In this document: positions 45,380 to 57,526 of the stretch, one piece after another
Position numbering within the stretch: position 1 is the stretch's first letter
Layout of the letters: each line of letters starts with the position of its first letter
DNA from: Datisca glomerata
Taxonomy: Eukaryota > Streptophyta > Magnoliopsida > Cucurbitales > Datiscaceae
Assembly: GCA_003255025.1 (NCBI GenBank)
Contig: QANY01005768.1
Location: 880,805-944,804 of the forward strand
Direction: 5' to 3'
DNA: 64,000 bases
The notes under the pieces: model-generated
The model's input: only the letters and a program-made list of their open reading frames with translations
Told to the model about the DNA's origin: nothing
The model's database searches: none
Position numbers and translations under genes: made by a program

Positions 45380-46430
45380 CTTTGTTGTTAATATAGATAG
45401 GATTGACTTGTCAGCCCTAATAAGGATCTCCTCCTATTTGTGAGAACATGTGGATGACAGGATGAGGGGATTATGTTCTGTTGTGGGTTGTTTATACATT
45501 TTTAATGGTCTAGATAGGTTAAAAAATTGAAATATTTTAATTTTAATATTTTTAATTAGTAAATCTATGCCGTTTATTTTCTGTTAAATGATCCGGATAC
45601 GGGAACACAACCTCATGTTTTCCAAAGCAGGAGAAACCCCTCAAATCACATTCCGCATAAATATTAGATGGACACAGTCACGGACGGAGCCAAAAATTTA
45701 GTTTAGTGTGATCATTTTCTGACATATTATATTTTTTCATTATATTTTTTTGATATATCCTGACAAAATTTATTCTATTATGGTATATTTTTCCATTACT
45801 TTATCTGTAATTGGAAAACGTTATATACATTTTCAAACAATTTCCAGTACTTAGTTTGCAATTTAGAGAAATATGCATAATATCATCACATGTTCACAGC
45901 ACATCCTTCAACATAATTGTTCTCAGAGCAAGCAAAATCAGATACCAAGATTGCGTAACTATCATCAGCATCAATCAGCCAAGTCATAACCGGGCATAAA
46001 GAAAACTCCACAAAAAAACACATACAGTACACATATCACCAACAAATTTAAGCACAAAATCAAAGTAACCTCACGGTTATTGTTAAAGCCGTAGAAGTTC
46101 GAAAGTACTCAGATAAGCAGAAATTCACACTCGTGAAGCTTATAAATAATCGATTTTTGTTAAAAATTAATTTTAGACCGATCAAATAATTAATCAAATT
46201 TTAAATGAATATGTGACGTGACAATCATATATAAATTATTTTATAAAATCATTTTAATGAGTCATCAAATATCAAACTAAAAATAATTGACACATCACTT
46301 AATCAATTAAGTTATCACTCTAGCATTATTCTTAGTTAAAACAACTGGAAATTCTCAAGCTAAGAAAAAGTCCACCATTACAAATTTTAAAATAAACAGA
46401 TACCGCTCTGAAGAATGGGTTTTTAAGGTA
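45380..46430. other. Upstream intergenic DNA, no gene seen
   Basis: AT-rich. A short phrase, CACGGACGGAGCCAAAAATT near 45680, resembles debris common in plant transposon-rich DNA. I see no element ends. Confidence 0.45.
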
Positions 46431-46439
46431 AAATAAACA

Positions 46440-49400
46440 GATACTTACTTGTACATCAGGCGACTACTTGAAGTTCAAGTAGTTATTTTTTTTGTCAGTC
46501 AATTATTTATACACCATGTGAGTACTTGAAGGGTTCAAATAGTTATTTATGACTACTTGAACATTCAACTAATTGTTTATGACTACTTGAATGGTTCAAT
46601 TAGTTTTTTTTGTCAGTCAATTACTCATGCACATGTGACTATTTGAAGGGTTCAAGTAGTTTTTTAGTCAATTACTGATACACCAGGTGACTACTTAAAC
46701 GATTCAAGTAGTTGTTTATGATTACTTGAACCCTTCAAGTAGTTGTTTTTTGTTTGATCAGTTAACAACGCAAACACTAGTGACTACTTGTAGGTATCAA
46801 GTAATAATTTTATACTACTTCAAACTTTCAAGTAATTTTTTTCTCCTAAAGTATACTGTCCAATAAGCAAATCATTACTTGAGTGCTCAAGTATTAATTT
46901 TTTGCTACTTAAACCTTTCAAGTAGTTATTTTTCTCTTGAAATTTGTTGTCCAGTAAGCTACTCACTCACTACTTGAAAAGTTCAAATAGTAATTTTATA
47001 GTACTTGAACCCTTCAAATAGTTTTTTTCTCTTGAAGTCTATTGTATAGTAAGAAAAAACTACTTGAAGGGTTCAAGTAGTAAAAACCTACTACTGAAGG
47101 GTTCAAGTAGTAAAAACCTACTACTTGAAAGGTTCAAGTAGTAAAAACCTACTACATGAAGGGTTCAAGTAGTAAAAAATTATTTCTTGAACCCTTCAAG
47201 TAGTAAAAAATTATTACTTGAACTTTTCAAGTAGTATAGAATTACTACTTGATGTAACATAAGTCTCAACAAAAGAACTTACGGGCCTATGAAAGTGCTT
47301 AAAACAGTATTTTCTGAACCCGATAATGTGCTGCAACGGGTGAACATAATCGCAAAATGTCGATCTCTGAATAAGTTTCGATTTGATATCTTACAGGTCA
47401 CATGGATCTACTAGAGTCAAAAGTTATGCCCTCCGGAAGTTGACATGCGCGTGCAAGATCCATTTGTTCCAGAAATTCTAAAGCTGCACTGTCCGCATCA
47501 CTATTTGAACCCTTCAAGTAGTGACGAGCTTACTAGATAACGGATTTTAATAGAAAATAACTACTTGAAGGGTTCAAGTAGTAAAAAATGACTACTTAAA
47601 CCCTTCAAGTAGTCACATGTCACTGAAAAATTAAAAGCAGGAATCAAACTGACTACTTCAAAGGTTCAAGTAGTTGAATCTGACTACTTGAACCCTTCAA
47701 GTAATATTTTTTTTTTAATTTTAGAATTAAACTCACTACTTAAAGGGTTTCAGTAGGCAGATTCAACCACTTGAACCCTACAAGTAATATTTTATTTTAC
47801 GTCCAGAATCAAAATCACTACTTGAAAGGTTCAAATACTCAGATACAACTACTTGAACCCTTCAAGAATTTATTTTACTTTCAGAATCAAAATCACTGCT
47901 TAAAGGGTTAAAATAGTCAGATACAACTACCCCTTCATATAATGTTTTTTTTTACTTTCAGAATAAAACTTACTACTTGAATGGTTCAAGTAGTCAGATA
48001 CATTTACTTGAACCCTTTAAGTAATATTGTTTTACTTCCAGAATTAAAATCACAACTTGAAGGGTTCAAGTAGTAAAAACCTACTACTTGAAGGGTTCAA
48101 GTAGTAAAAAATTATTTCTTGAACCCTTCAAGTAGTAAAAAATTATTACTTGAATCTTTCAAGTAGTATAGAATTACTACTTGATGTAATATAAGTCTCA
48201 ACAAAAGAACTTACGGGACTATGAAAGTGCTTAAAATAGTATTTTCTGAACCCGATAATGTGCTGCAACGGGTGAACATAATCGCAAAATGTCGATCTCT
48301 GAATAAGTTTCGATTTGATATCTTACAGGTCACATGGATCTACTAGAGTCAAAAGTTATGCCCTCCGGAAGTTGACATGCGCGTGCAAGATCCATTTGTT
48401 CCAGAAATTCTAAAGCTGCACTGTCCGCATCACTATTTGAACCCTTCAAGTAGTGACGAGCTTACTAGATAACAGATTTTAATAGAAAATAACTACTTGA
48501 AGGGTTCAAGTAGTAAAAAATGACTACTTGAACCCTTCAAGTAGTCACATGTCACTGAAAAATTAAAAGCAGGAATCAAACTGACTACTTCAAAGGTTCA
48601 AGTAGTTGAATCTGACTACTTGAACCCTTCAAGTAATATTTTTTTTTTAATTTCAGAATTAAACTCACTACTTAAAGGGTTTCAGTAGGCAGATTCAACC
48701 ACTTGAACCCTACAAGTAATATTTTATTTTACGTCCAGAATCAAAATTACTACTTGAAAGGTTCAAATACTCAGATACAACTACTTGAACCCTTCAAGAA
48801 TTTTTGTTACTTTTAGAGTCAAAATCACTATTTAAAGGGTTTAAGTAGTCAGATACAACTACCCCTTCATATAATGTTTTTTTACTTTCAGAATAAAACT
48901 TACTACTTGAATGGTTCAAGTAGTCAGATACATTTACTTGAACCCTTTAAGTAATATTTTTTTACTTCCAGAATCAAAATCACAACTTGAAAGGTTCAAG
49001 TAGTAAAAACCTACTACATGAAGGGTTCAAGTAGTAAAAAATTATTTCTTGAACCCTTCAAGTAGTAAAAAATTATTACTTGAACTTTTCAAGTAGTATA
49101 GAATTACTACTTGATGTAATATAAGTCTCAACAAAAGAACTTACGGGACTATGAAAGTGCTTAAAATAGTATTTTCTGAACCCGATAATGTGCTGCAACG
49201 GGTGAACATAATCGCAAAATGTCGATCTCTGAATAAGTTTCGATTTGATATCTTACAGGTCACATGGATCTACTAGAGTCAAAAGTTATGCCCTCCGGAA
49301 GTTGACATGCGCGTGCAAGATCCATTTGTTCCAGAAATTCTAAAGCTGCACTGTCCGCATCACTATTTGAACCCTTCAAGTAGTGACGAGCTTACTAGAT

Positions 49401-50640
49401 AACAGATTTTAATAGAAAATAACTACTTGAAGGGTTCAAGTAGTAAAAAATGACTACTTGAACCCTTCAAGTAGTCACATGTCACTGAAAAATTAAAAGC
49501 AGGAATCAAACTGACTACTTCAAAGGTTCAAGTAGTTGAATCTGACTACTTGAACCCTTCAAGTAATATTTTTTTTTTAATTTCAGAATTAAACTCACTA
49601 CTTAAAGGGTTTCAGTAGGCAGATTCAACCACTTGAACCCTACAAGTAATATTTTATTACTACTTGAAAGGTTCAAATACTTAGATACAACTACTTGAAC
49701 CCTTCAAGAATTTTTGTTACTTTTAGAGTCAAAATCACTATTTAAAGGGTTTAAGTAGTCAGATACAACTACCCCTTCATATAATGTTTTTTTACTTTCA
49801 GAATAAAACTTACTACTTGAATGGTTCAAGTAGTCAGATACATTTACTTGAACCCTTTAAGTAATATTTTTTTACTTCCAGAATCAAAATCACAACTTGA
49901 TAGGTTCAAGTAGTAAAAACCTACTACTTGAAGGGTTCGAGTAGTAAACAATTATTTCTTGAACCCTTCAAGTAGTAAAAAATTATTACTTGAACTTTTC
50001 AAGTAGTATAGAATTACTACTTGATGTAACATAAGTCTCAACAAAAGAACTTTTTTTTACTTTTCAAGTAGTCAGATACAACTACACCCTTCAAGTAATA
50101 TTTTTTTTACTTTCAGAATCAAAATCACTACTTGAAGTGTTCAAGTAGTCAGATACAACTACTTAAACCATTCAAGTATTTTTTTTTACTTCCAGAATCA
50201 AACTCACTACTTGAAGGGTTCAAATAGTCAGATACAACTAATTGAAACCGTTCATGTAATATTTTTTTACTTTCAGAATCAAAACACTACTTGGAGGGTT
50301 CAAGTAGTTAGATACAACTACTTGAACCCTTCAAGTAGTCACCTGGTGCATGATGTTGACTGACAGAAAAAAACAATTACTTGAACCCTTCAAGTAGTCA
50401 TAAGATACTACTTGAACCCTTCAAGTAGTCATAAGATAATATTTGAACCCTTCAAGTAGTCATTTTTATCTCTAACAGTCAATTTTTCAGTGAGTCAGTG
50501 CTACTTGAAGGGGTCAAGTAGTCATTTTTTACTACATGAACCCTTCAAGTAATACTTTTTTTACTCTTGAAGTCTGTTGTTGTCGAGTAAGCTTGTCACT
50601 ACTTGAAGGGTTCAAGTAGTGATACGGATTGTGCAACTTT
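46440..50640. repeat. Array of a palindromic CTACTTGAA-CCC-TTCAAGTAG motif
   Basis: A 23-bp motif with 10-bp arms ACTACTTGAA and TTCAAGTAGT around CCC (or GGG) recurs dozens of times over 4.2 kb, perfect or with small changes. It alternates with A/T-rich spacers that often contain TTTACTTTCAGAATCAAAA. Because the motif is self-complementary, every unit can form a hairpin and any two units can pair. The left part (46.4-47.0 kb) and right part (50.05-50.64 kb) are irregular. The centre is organised in the higher-order repeat listed separately. No protein coding signal. Confidence 0.95.
47261..50052. repeat. Higher-order repeat of about 930 bp, three full copies
   Basis: Copies start at AAGTCTCAACAAAAGAACTT: 47261, 48193 and 49123, with a fourth start at 50033 that keeps only about 20 bp. 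Periods are 932, 930 and 910 bp; the short third period reflects a deletion near 49658. Each copy carries a non-palindromic segment of about 225 bp (47281-47505, 48213-48437, 49143-49367; landmarks GATAATGTGCTGCAACGGG and GTTATGCCCTCCGGAAG) that looks nearly identical among copies, then a fixed order of palindrome units. The near-identity suggests recent amplification. Confidence 0.95.
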
Positions 50641-51630
50641 AGGAATGCATGGAGGAAGAACTTCGCAGAATAGGAAAGCATGGAGAAAATAAACCTTCGT
50701 GGAATAGGAAAGTATGGAGGAAATGAACTAGAAAGCATGAAGAAAACAATGAGGGGAAGAAGAAGTGTGAGAAAATGAGTATTGATTTGATCTTTGCATG
50801 AGGAAAATGAAAACAAATGATGAAGAAAGAGAGAATTGAAATTTTTTATGTTGATTGTGGTGTGCCAGAAGTGTAAAATTCTGAATTTTAAGAAAATGGT
50901 ATAAAAAATTCTTAACCAATATAAAAAGGATACAAATTTAGAAATAACCCCCGACGAATTGGAGACCATCTTGATCTTGGGCTTCACACTCACTATAAAA
51001 AGTAAGGGATAATTAGGTGGAAGTGCCACTTTTTTATGGTGTTTTGTTAATTGGATGGAAGTTTTTTTATTTATAAAATGACTGTTTTTCACTAAATAAG
51101 ATTAGTTAGATTATGTTTTTATATTTTTATATTATATACTTATTATAACAGAAGTTTTGCTAGGTTTTTTCACGATTTTCAATCCGCCATTCGCTTTAAG
51201 TTTTCTTCTTTCCACATTCTCTTCCATAATCCATGCATTTGATTTTTCCATTTTTCTTTTCCTAGATTATTGATCGTTGTTATGATCTTGCTATTACAAG
51301 ACTTCACGATGCTTCTATTTTCAAATCTCTCCATCTGTTCTTCGTTTATGTCTCCTGGGAGAACACATGTGCAGCTTTATCTCTTATACCTTTAGTCTTT
51401 TATAGCTTTATCTCATTTTCTTTTCCTGATTCAAATTTTAGATTTAACTTAATTTTATTTTTTATGAATATAACAGCGATTGCGGGCAATTACTTGATGT
51501 TAAATCATCTAGTCATGGAAAAATAAGGGATTCAGTAAGGTGGGCTTTATTTGAGTGTTATTTTATTAATTGAAGTTTGAAACATATGGTTTGATGTTGA
51601 ATTACTAGAATTTTGTGAGGTTGGTTAATG
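50641..51630. other. Right flank of the palindrome array
   Basis: Begins with a short GGAATGCATGGAGGAA / GGAAAGCATGGAGAAA repeat (about 50641-50750, three units of about 40 bp). The rest is AT-rich. A 186-codon minus-strand frame (51092-50532) partly overlaps the array and shows only biased composition. Confidence 0.45.
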
Positions 51631-51639
51631 AGTGTAAAT

Positions 51640-51990
51640 TGAAATGTATAATTATGTTATCCTTCATTAATTTTTTATTTTATACAATTGTCCCTCTGTT
51701 TTGCTCTGTTTTTCGGTGGCAGAACAGAGCTTTTTCTATCTTTTACAGATTTTTTGTAATTAAAGTTTGTTATGCGATAAATTATTATATACCCTAAAGT
51801 ATATATCTATATACTATATAATTACATTAGTCTTCCAAATTATCGTTCATTAATTTTTTTTATTTTATACAATTTGTCCCTATATTTTGTTCTATTTTTG
51901 GAGGTAAAACAGAGTATTTTCTATTTTTTACAGATTTTTTGTACTTAAAATTTGTTATATAGTATATTATTTTATACTATATAATTACAT
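51640..51990. repeat. Tandem duplication with about 181-bp period
   Basis: TTCATTAATTTTT, TATTTTATACAAT, GTCCCT and ACAGATTTTTTGTA occur in the same order at about 51664-51780 and 51846-51965, with small differences. Confidence 0.8.
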
Positions 51991-53778
51991 TATTTTGTAT
52001 ATCATCGTAACTTATTGATTGTTATTATTATTTTTTTTTTCTTAAATACAATATGGTTAATAATTCATAGTTTGTTTTTATGATACATGTGAGATGAAGG
52101 AAGAAATTACTTTAACTATAAATTGAAGCGATTGTTGGTTGTAAAATACATCACATGGTATGTTATTGAGAATGTTCAACGCCAAGTTTATTAACAATGT
52201 TAAAGTTATTTGTAGTACATATTTATATACGCATAGTACAGAACCATTTATATATGTAGAAACCATGATCCAAGTATCATAAAAATCACACATTTTAAAA
52301 TTATTGATAAGTATTATACCCAACATCATAAGTTAGTATCAATTCTCAAATCATTTCGATTCATCATTCAATCATAAAAATAATATCATTAGTTCAGAAT
52401 TATATAGTGTATATATGTATGTACTTGTTGTATATTATCATATACATGTAGAAACAGTAATCCAAATATCATAAAGATCTCATAGTATATCCATCATCTA
52501 AAAAATATTTATGAAACATTATATACACATTATCATAAAACTATTTCAAAAGATTGTGGTAAAATGTTCAAAGTTGTTATGCCATCTCAGTGATAAAATT
52601 GAATCGTACTTTTGCTTAATCCTCATTTCATGGTTATTGTCACCTTGCACAAGAAGTTGACATCGTATAAGTTATATTATATGACAATTATTGGAAATAT
52701 AGATGCATAGATGGTGATTATCTATTAAAATTGAGAAAACAAATTAAAGAAACTATAATATACTAATACTAATAACCTTTGTGACAATGTGTTTTGACAT
52801 GAATTGTTCAATAATCACAACTAACAGCCTAATACTCCATCAAGCACCTAAACTAAAAGAAAATATTTCTCAAAATGTTTAACAAAAGAATGTAAGGTGA
52901 AAAGAGATAAGGTATATGAACTTATATATGAAAGTTAAAATCTTGAACCAACCAAAAATTTACTAAACAACAATTTGCATGAATTAGGGTAAATTAAAGA
53001 ATCTACGGTAATAAAAACATAACATATATGTAAATTTATCTTGATTGAATGCTCGAAATTGAATATTTGAGTAATAGGAGCATAAAAATTATGGATTAGA
53101 ACTCTAGAAAACAAAATCGTTGTAGTCATTGAGTAATCATAAAAATCACGATGTGGACACCATGAAAACTATGGTGAAGAAATCATAGAAATTGGTGTGA
53201 GGAAACTATGACAATCATGGTTAAAAAATCATGAAAAAATGGTGGACGAAATGATTTTAGCCTATGAATCATCCTAACATACAATATTTTCTTAAATATA
53301 TATTCTCTGCTTTAAGAAACCCATTAAGAGTTGAAGAATCATTAGTGCCATCACCTCTACTAAAAAAATCTTGCGTTGAACTTGGGTACAAGCTTCTCAA
53401 TCAAGCATGTTAACGCCACGATCGATCAACAATAGGATTGGTGATGGGTGATTGAGTGAAGCAGGGAGAGAATCTTGTGGCTTCTTGAGGATGTTGGACT
53501 AGGGCATTTTGGTCTATTCAATTTATTTGGTTAATGGACTAAAGCAAATTCAACCCTATTTGCAATTGGGTTAATTTTTGGAGAGTTTGTTACTTATTCT
53601 TCAAAATCGGACTATACCCATATTTAAGCCGAAAAGTAATTGCACAAAATAGACAAGTTTTGAATCCCACTTTAAAAAAATGACCATTTTTTTCAACTTT
53701 AGAGAAATAAACAAGTTTTTTTTGTCACATCATCAAATTGATTGAGATTTGAAGAGACGATTTTACCCCTTATTGATG
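51991..53778. other. AT-rich DNA, no gene or element recognised
   Basis: Includes a small run of AATCATG and ACTATGG words at about 53140-53240. All frames are short and AT-driven. Confidence 0.5.
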
Positions 53779-54770
53779 CTGAAAACTTCAACAGTTATGT
53801 TGCATGCAATCTCCCATCTGACTGGTGCTTCTCATGACCTCAACGTCTACAAAAGAAAAACTATTAACACAAAGAATGTAATACCCCAAAGAATTAATGG
53901 GTAATTTTGTAATTTTAAAAATCTCTCACTCACACACTATAACCAACCAATCCCTAGTGTAACTACCAACTACAACTCTTTATACCCCATCTTCCTCTCC
54001 ATTTCTCTTACGCAACAACATTTCTGGCTCCCTCTCTCTAACAGTTTCCTCCCCTGCAAGCGATGTTCTTCACCTCCTTCGTTCGTCTTCCATTTGCTTC
54101 CTTGTCAATTTTAAGGTAAATGAATTCTTCTCTATTTCTTCTCCTATTGAATCCAATTTTTTTTTATGAATACTTTGATGCATCAATCTGAATTTTGCTC
54201 TCTAATTTCCAGCAGTTTACATTATTAATCATCTTTGTTTTGTTCAATTATTCTTGCTTCGTCGTCGTCCATAATTCTAGTAAGGCATTTTATTTTCTTT
54301 CTCTCGTTCTCGTAATTTATCCCATGTTTCTCTCGGTTTCTTTTCCCTCTCACTGAACTCATCCATATTTTCCTTTTTGTTCTTCTATTTTCTTTCATCA
54401 TCGTCACTTCCTTCATCATTGGAAAGCTTGATTTCCTTCCTTCTCTCTCGATTCTGTCCAGAATTTAACTTGGTCTTTTGATTTAGTTGGCTTTGACTGG
54501 ACCCATTTATCTCCCTCTTTCCCCCTCTTTCTGTTGCGTCTCTCTCTCCTTTGTCTCCCTCTTCCCCTTTGTTTCTACTTCTCTCGGTCTCTCTCTCTCC
54601 TTCATCTCCCCCTTCTCTGTCGCATCTCTCTCTCCTTCATCTCCCTCTTCCCCTCTGTTTCTGCTTCTCGCGGTCTCTCTCTCTCCTTCGTCTTTCCCCC
54701 CTCTCTGTTGCTTCTCTCTCTATCTCCTTCTTCTTCGTCTCCATTTTCTGTTCCTCCCCTTCTCTTGAAC

Positions 54771-55112
54771 TGATGTATTGGCCCTTTTGAGATTTTAGAT
54801 CGTATCGATCCTTTGGCCTACCGGCTCGCTTTACCACCAGCTATTTCAGGTGTTCATAATGTGTTTCACGTCTTGATGCTTCGCAAGTACGTGCATGATC
54901 CAACGCATGTCATCGATTTTCAACCTCTGTAAGTTTGTGATGATCTTACTTATGAGGAGAAGCTAGTCAGAATTCTAGAGCGCAGGAATCAGACTCTTCG
55001 TAACAAATCAGTTCAGTTAATCAAGGTTCTCTGAAGAAATCATCGAGTCGAGGAAGTAACATGGGAATGAGAAGCGGAGATACGTGTCAAGTATCCAGAC
55101 TTATTTCTATAA
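54771..55112 (+). pseudogene. C-terminal end of gypsy integrase (GPF/Y motif)
   Basis: The frame from 54777 reads IGPFEILDRIDPLAYRLALP, then SGVHNVFHVLMLRKYVHDP, the GPF/Y module and tail typical of plant Ty3/gypsy integrases. Three internal stops precede the terminal TAA (55110-55112). Only about 110 codons remain. It identifies the superfamily of the LTRs at 8.6, 30.9, 53.9 and 55.2 kb. Confidence 0.9.
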
Positions 55113-55154
55113 GGTATATTCCTTTCGGGGATGAAAGTTATTAAGGTAAGGAAA

Positions 55155-57526
55155 TGTAATACCCCAAAGAATTAATGGGTAATTTTGTAATTTAAAAAAA
55201 ACCCCACTCACACACTATAACTCTTTATAGTGTAACTATCAACTACAACTATTTATACCCCATCTTCCTCTCCATTTCTCTCACGCAACAACATTTCTGG
55301 CCCTTCTCTCTGACAATTTCCTCCCCTGTAAGAAATGTTCTTCACCTCCTTCTTCGTTCGTCTTCCATTTGCTTCCTTGTCAATTTTAAGGTAAATGAAT
55401 TATTCTCTATTTCTTCTCCTATTGAATCTAAATTTTTTTTATTAATACTTTGATGCATCAACATTAATTTTGCTCTCTAATTTCCAGCAGTTTACATTCT
55501 TCATCATCCCTATTTTATTCAATTATTCTTGCGTCGTCGTCGTCCATACATTCCAGTAAGGCATTTTATTTTCTTTCTCTCGTTCTCGTCATTTCTCCCA
55601 TGTTTCTCTCGGTTTCTTTCCCTCTCACTAAACTCATCCATATTTTCCTTTTTGTTCTTCTACTTTCTTTCATTTGGGTAGCCTTCAATAGTCATTTTTC
55701 TGGATCGTTGCTTCATCGTCATCGTCCATGCCTTCATCATCGGTAAGCTTGATTTCCTTCCTTCTCTCTCGATTCTGTCCAGAATGTAACTTGGCCTTTT
55801 GATTCAGTTGGCTTTGACCGGACCCATTTATCTCCCCCCATTTCTGTTGCGTATCTCACTCTTTCCTTCGTCTCCCTCTTCCCCTATGTTTCTGCTTCTC
55901 TCGGTCTCTCTCTCTCTCCTTCATCTTTTTCCCCTTCTCTGTTGCGTCTCTCTCTCTCCCCTCCATCTCCATCTTCCCCTATGTTTCTGCTTCTCTCGGT
56001 GTCTATATATATCTCCTTCATCTTTTCCACTTCTCTGTTGTGTCTCTCTCTCTCTCCCTTTTCGTCGTCTCCCTTTTCTGTTCCTCCCCTTCTCTTGAAC
56101 CGGACTAGTTCATTCAGACCGGGTCAAACTGGTTCAGTCAGACCAGACCAGACTGAACCGGCTTGGTCAGACCAGACCAAACCAATTCAACCCGACTAGA
56201 CCGAACCTGCCCAAAACAGCATAACCGAACCAGTTCAGACCACCCGAACCTTGTTGAACCGTTTTGAACCGCTTGATAATTTACACCCGATGTGGTTTCC
56301 ACTTGTTCTCAACCTCGCTTAGTTAATTAAGTAATTATAGATATTATGTGAATTTGTTGTGGTCTTGGATCCTTGGATTTCAGGTCATTAGTTGCTGAAT
56401 TTAATTCGTAGTGAATCCAGGTAAGTGGATTTACATAATAATTCAGTTCATATGTTATAAGTGTAGAATATATAATGTGAAATTATTTTATTATTTCTTT
56501 ATGTTCAATCTTTTGATCAAGTGTTTTATTTATTTTTCATATCACGATGAAATTATTCACCATGTTATATATGATTATATTTTGAGTTATACATGTAATA
56601 GTTATATCGTTTATGTTCATGAACAAGTTATATGTTTACCCATGTATATGTGATAATGTGAATTATGAATATTAATTCAAATAAAGTGATAAGTAAACAA
56701 GAAGTGGACTTAGTCATATCCCTTGGTTATCAAGTAACCAGATTGTTCATGTCATGCTATCAAGTTATACGGTTAGGTGTCACCATGTTCATGTTAGCCT
56801 CCTTAATGTTCAGATAACTTTAAGTGACATCAAGTTTCAGGACACCCAATCTGTCACGTTCATGTTCATGTTACAAGTTCAAGTTAAAGTTGTGAAATAG
56901 TTCTGGTTAGGTTGTTAATTGAGCGATATGCCTAGTCGAATTATGATCAAGTAAGTATAAGTATCGGCATGTATAAGTACAAGTTCAAGTTATATATTAA
57001 CCATGAAATCAGTGTGTTATTACAAGTATTTTATGTGAGCAGTGAACGTGTAAAATAAATTTGCATGAGTTATATGATTACATTTATGTCATGTGAAACT
57101 TATTAGTATGTGAATTTACTTACTGAATATTTTTAATACTTATCCCCCATAGATGATTGTGTTGCAGGTGATGGTGAGCAGTAGGAGTAAGGGACTACCA
57201 TAGCAAGCATGGTTATGATTTTTGAGTTAAATTATAATATTATGACTTCAGTTATTTCAAAAATTTATGAATATTCATGTTTAACTTTCATGTCTTATGG
57301 ATTTTCGTGCTTCACTTTATTACAGTTTAATGAATCGTTTATTTCAGTTTAATGATTTAATATTATTTTAAAATAATTTTATGCTTCCGCTATTTAACGT
57401 TAAACTTAGGGCAAAATTAGGGTTTTTAATTTGGGGATTTTCTAAAATTAGGGTTTTAATTGAATTGGAAATTTTTAAATTTTGAAATTTCAAGCATGTT
57501 TAACCATCGAGGATCGGGGTGTTACA
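55155..57526 (+). mobile_element. Complete 3' LTR of the gypsy element
   Basis: 2,372 bp, TG...CA ends. It contains a TATTTATACCCC promoter-like site near 55251, a CT-rich tract (55820-56095), the GAACCGG/CAGACCAGACC segment (56098-56250) and the same downstream landmarks as the solo LTRs. It also has about 60 bp near 55672-55735 (GGGTAGCCTTCAATAG region) not seen at the same place in the left LTR fragment. Confidence 0.9.

Larger units (their letters stand above)
53877..57526 (+). mobile_element. Ty3/gypsy retrotransposon, 5' LTR fused to end of pol
   Basis: The partial left LTR runs 53877-54770 and stops within the LTR directly after CTTCTCTTGAAC. The next base (54771) is pol sequence. The complete right LTR is 55155-57526 (2,372 bp, TGTAATACCCC to GGTGTTACA). 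AAGGTAAGGAAA (55143-55154) is a plausible polypurine tract immediately before it. Flanks AAGAA (53872-53876) and AAGAG (57527-57531) match in four of five bases. The paralogous direct repeat near 62370 supplies the unoccupied site. A single deletion removed the rest of the 5' LTR, gag and most of pol. Confidence 0.9.

Noticed and set aside
46440..50640. CRISPR-like appearance (short palindromic repeats with spacers)
   Set aside because: Spacers are not unique, unit spacing is irregular, no cas genes, and the DNA is clearly plant nuclear.
50532..51092. 186-codon minus-strand open frame
   Set aside because: Partly inside the palindrome array, composition-driven (Phe, Leu, Ser), with no family resemblance.
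54487..54790. Open frames rich in Ser/Leu/Pro, and similar ones at 55799-56199
   Set aside because: Same CT-rich LTR tract as at 9.1-9.5 kb; low-complexity artefact.
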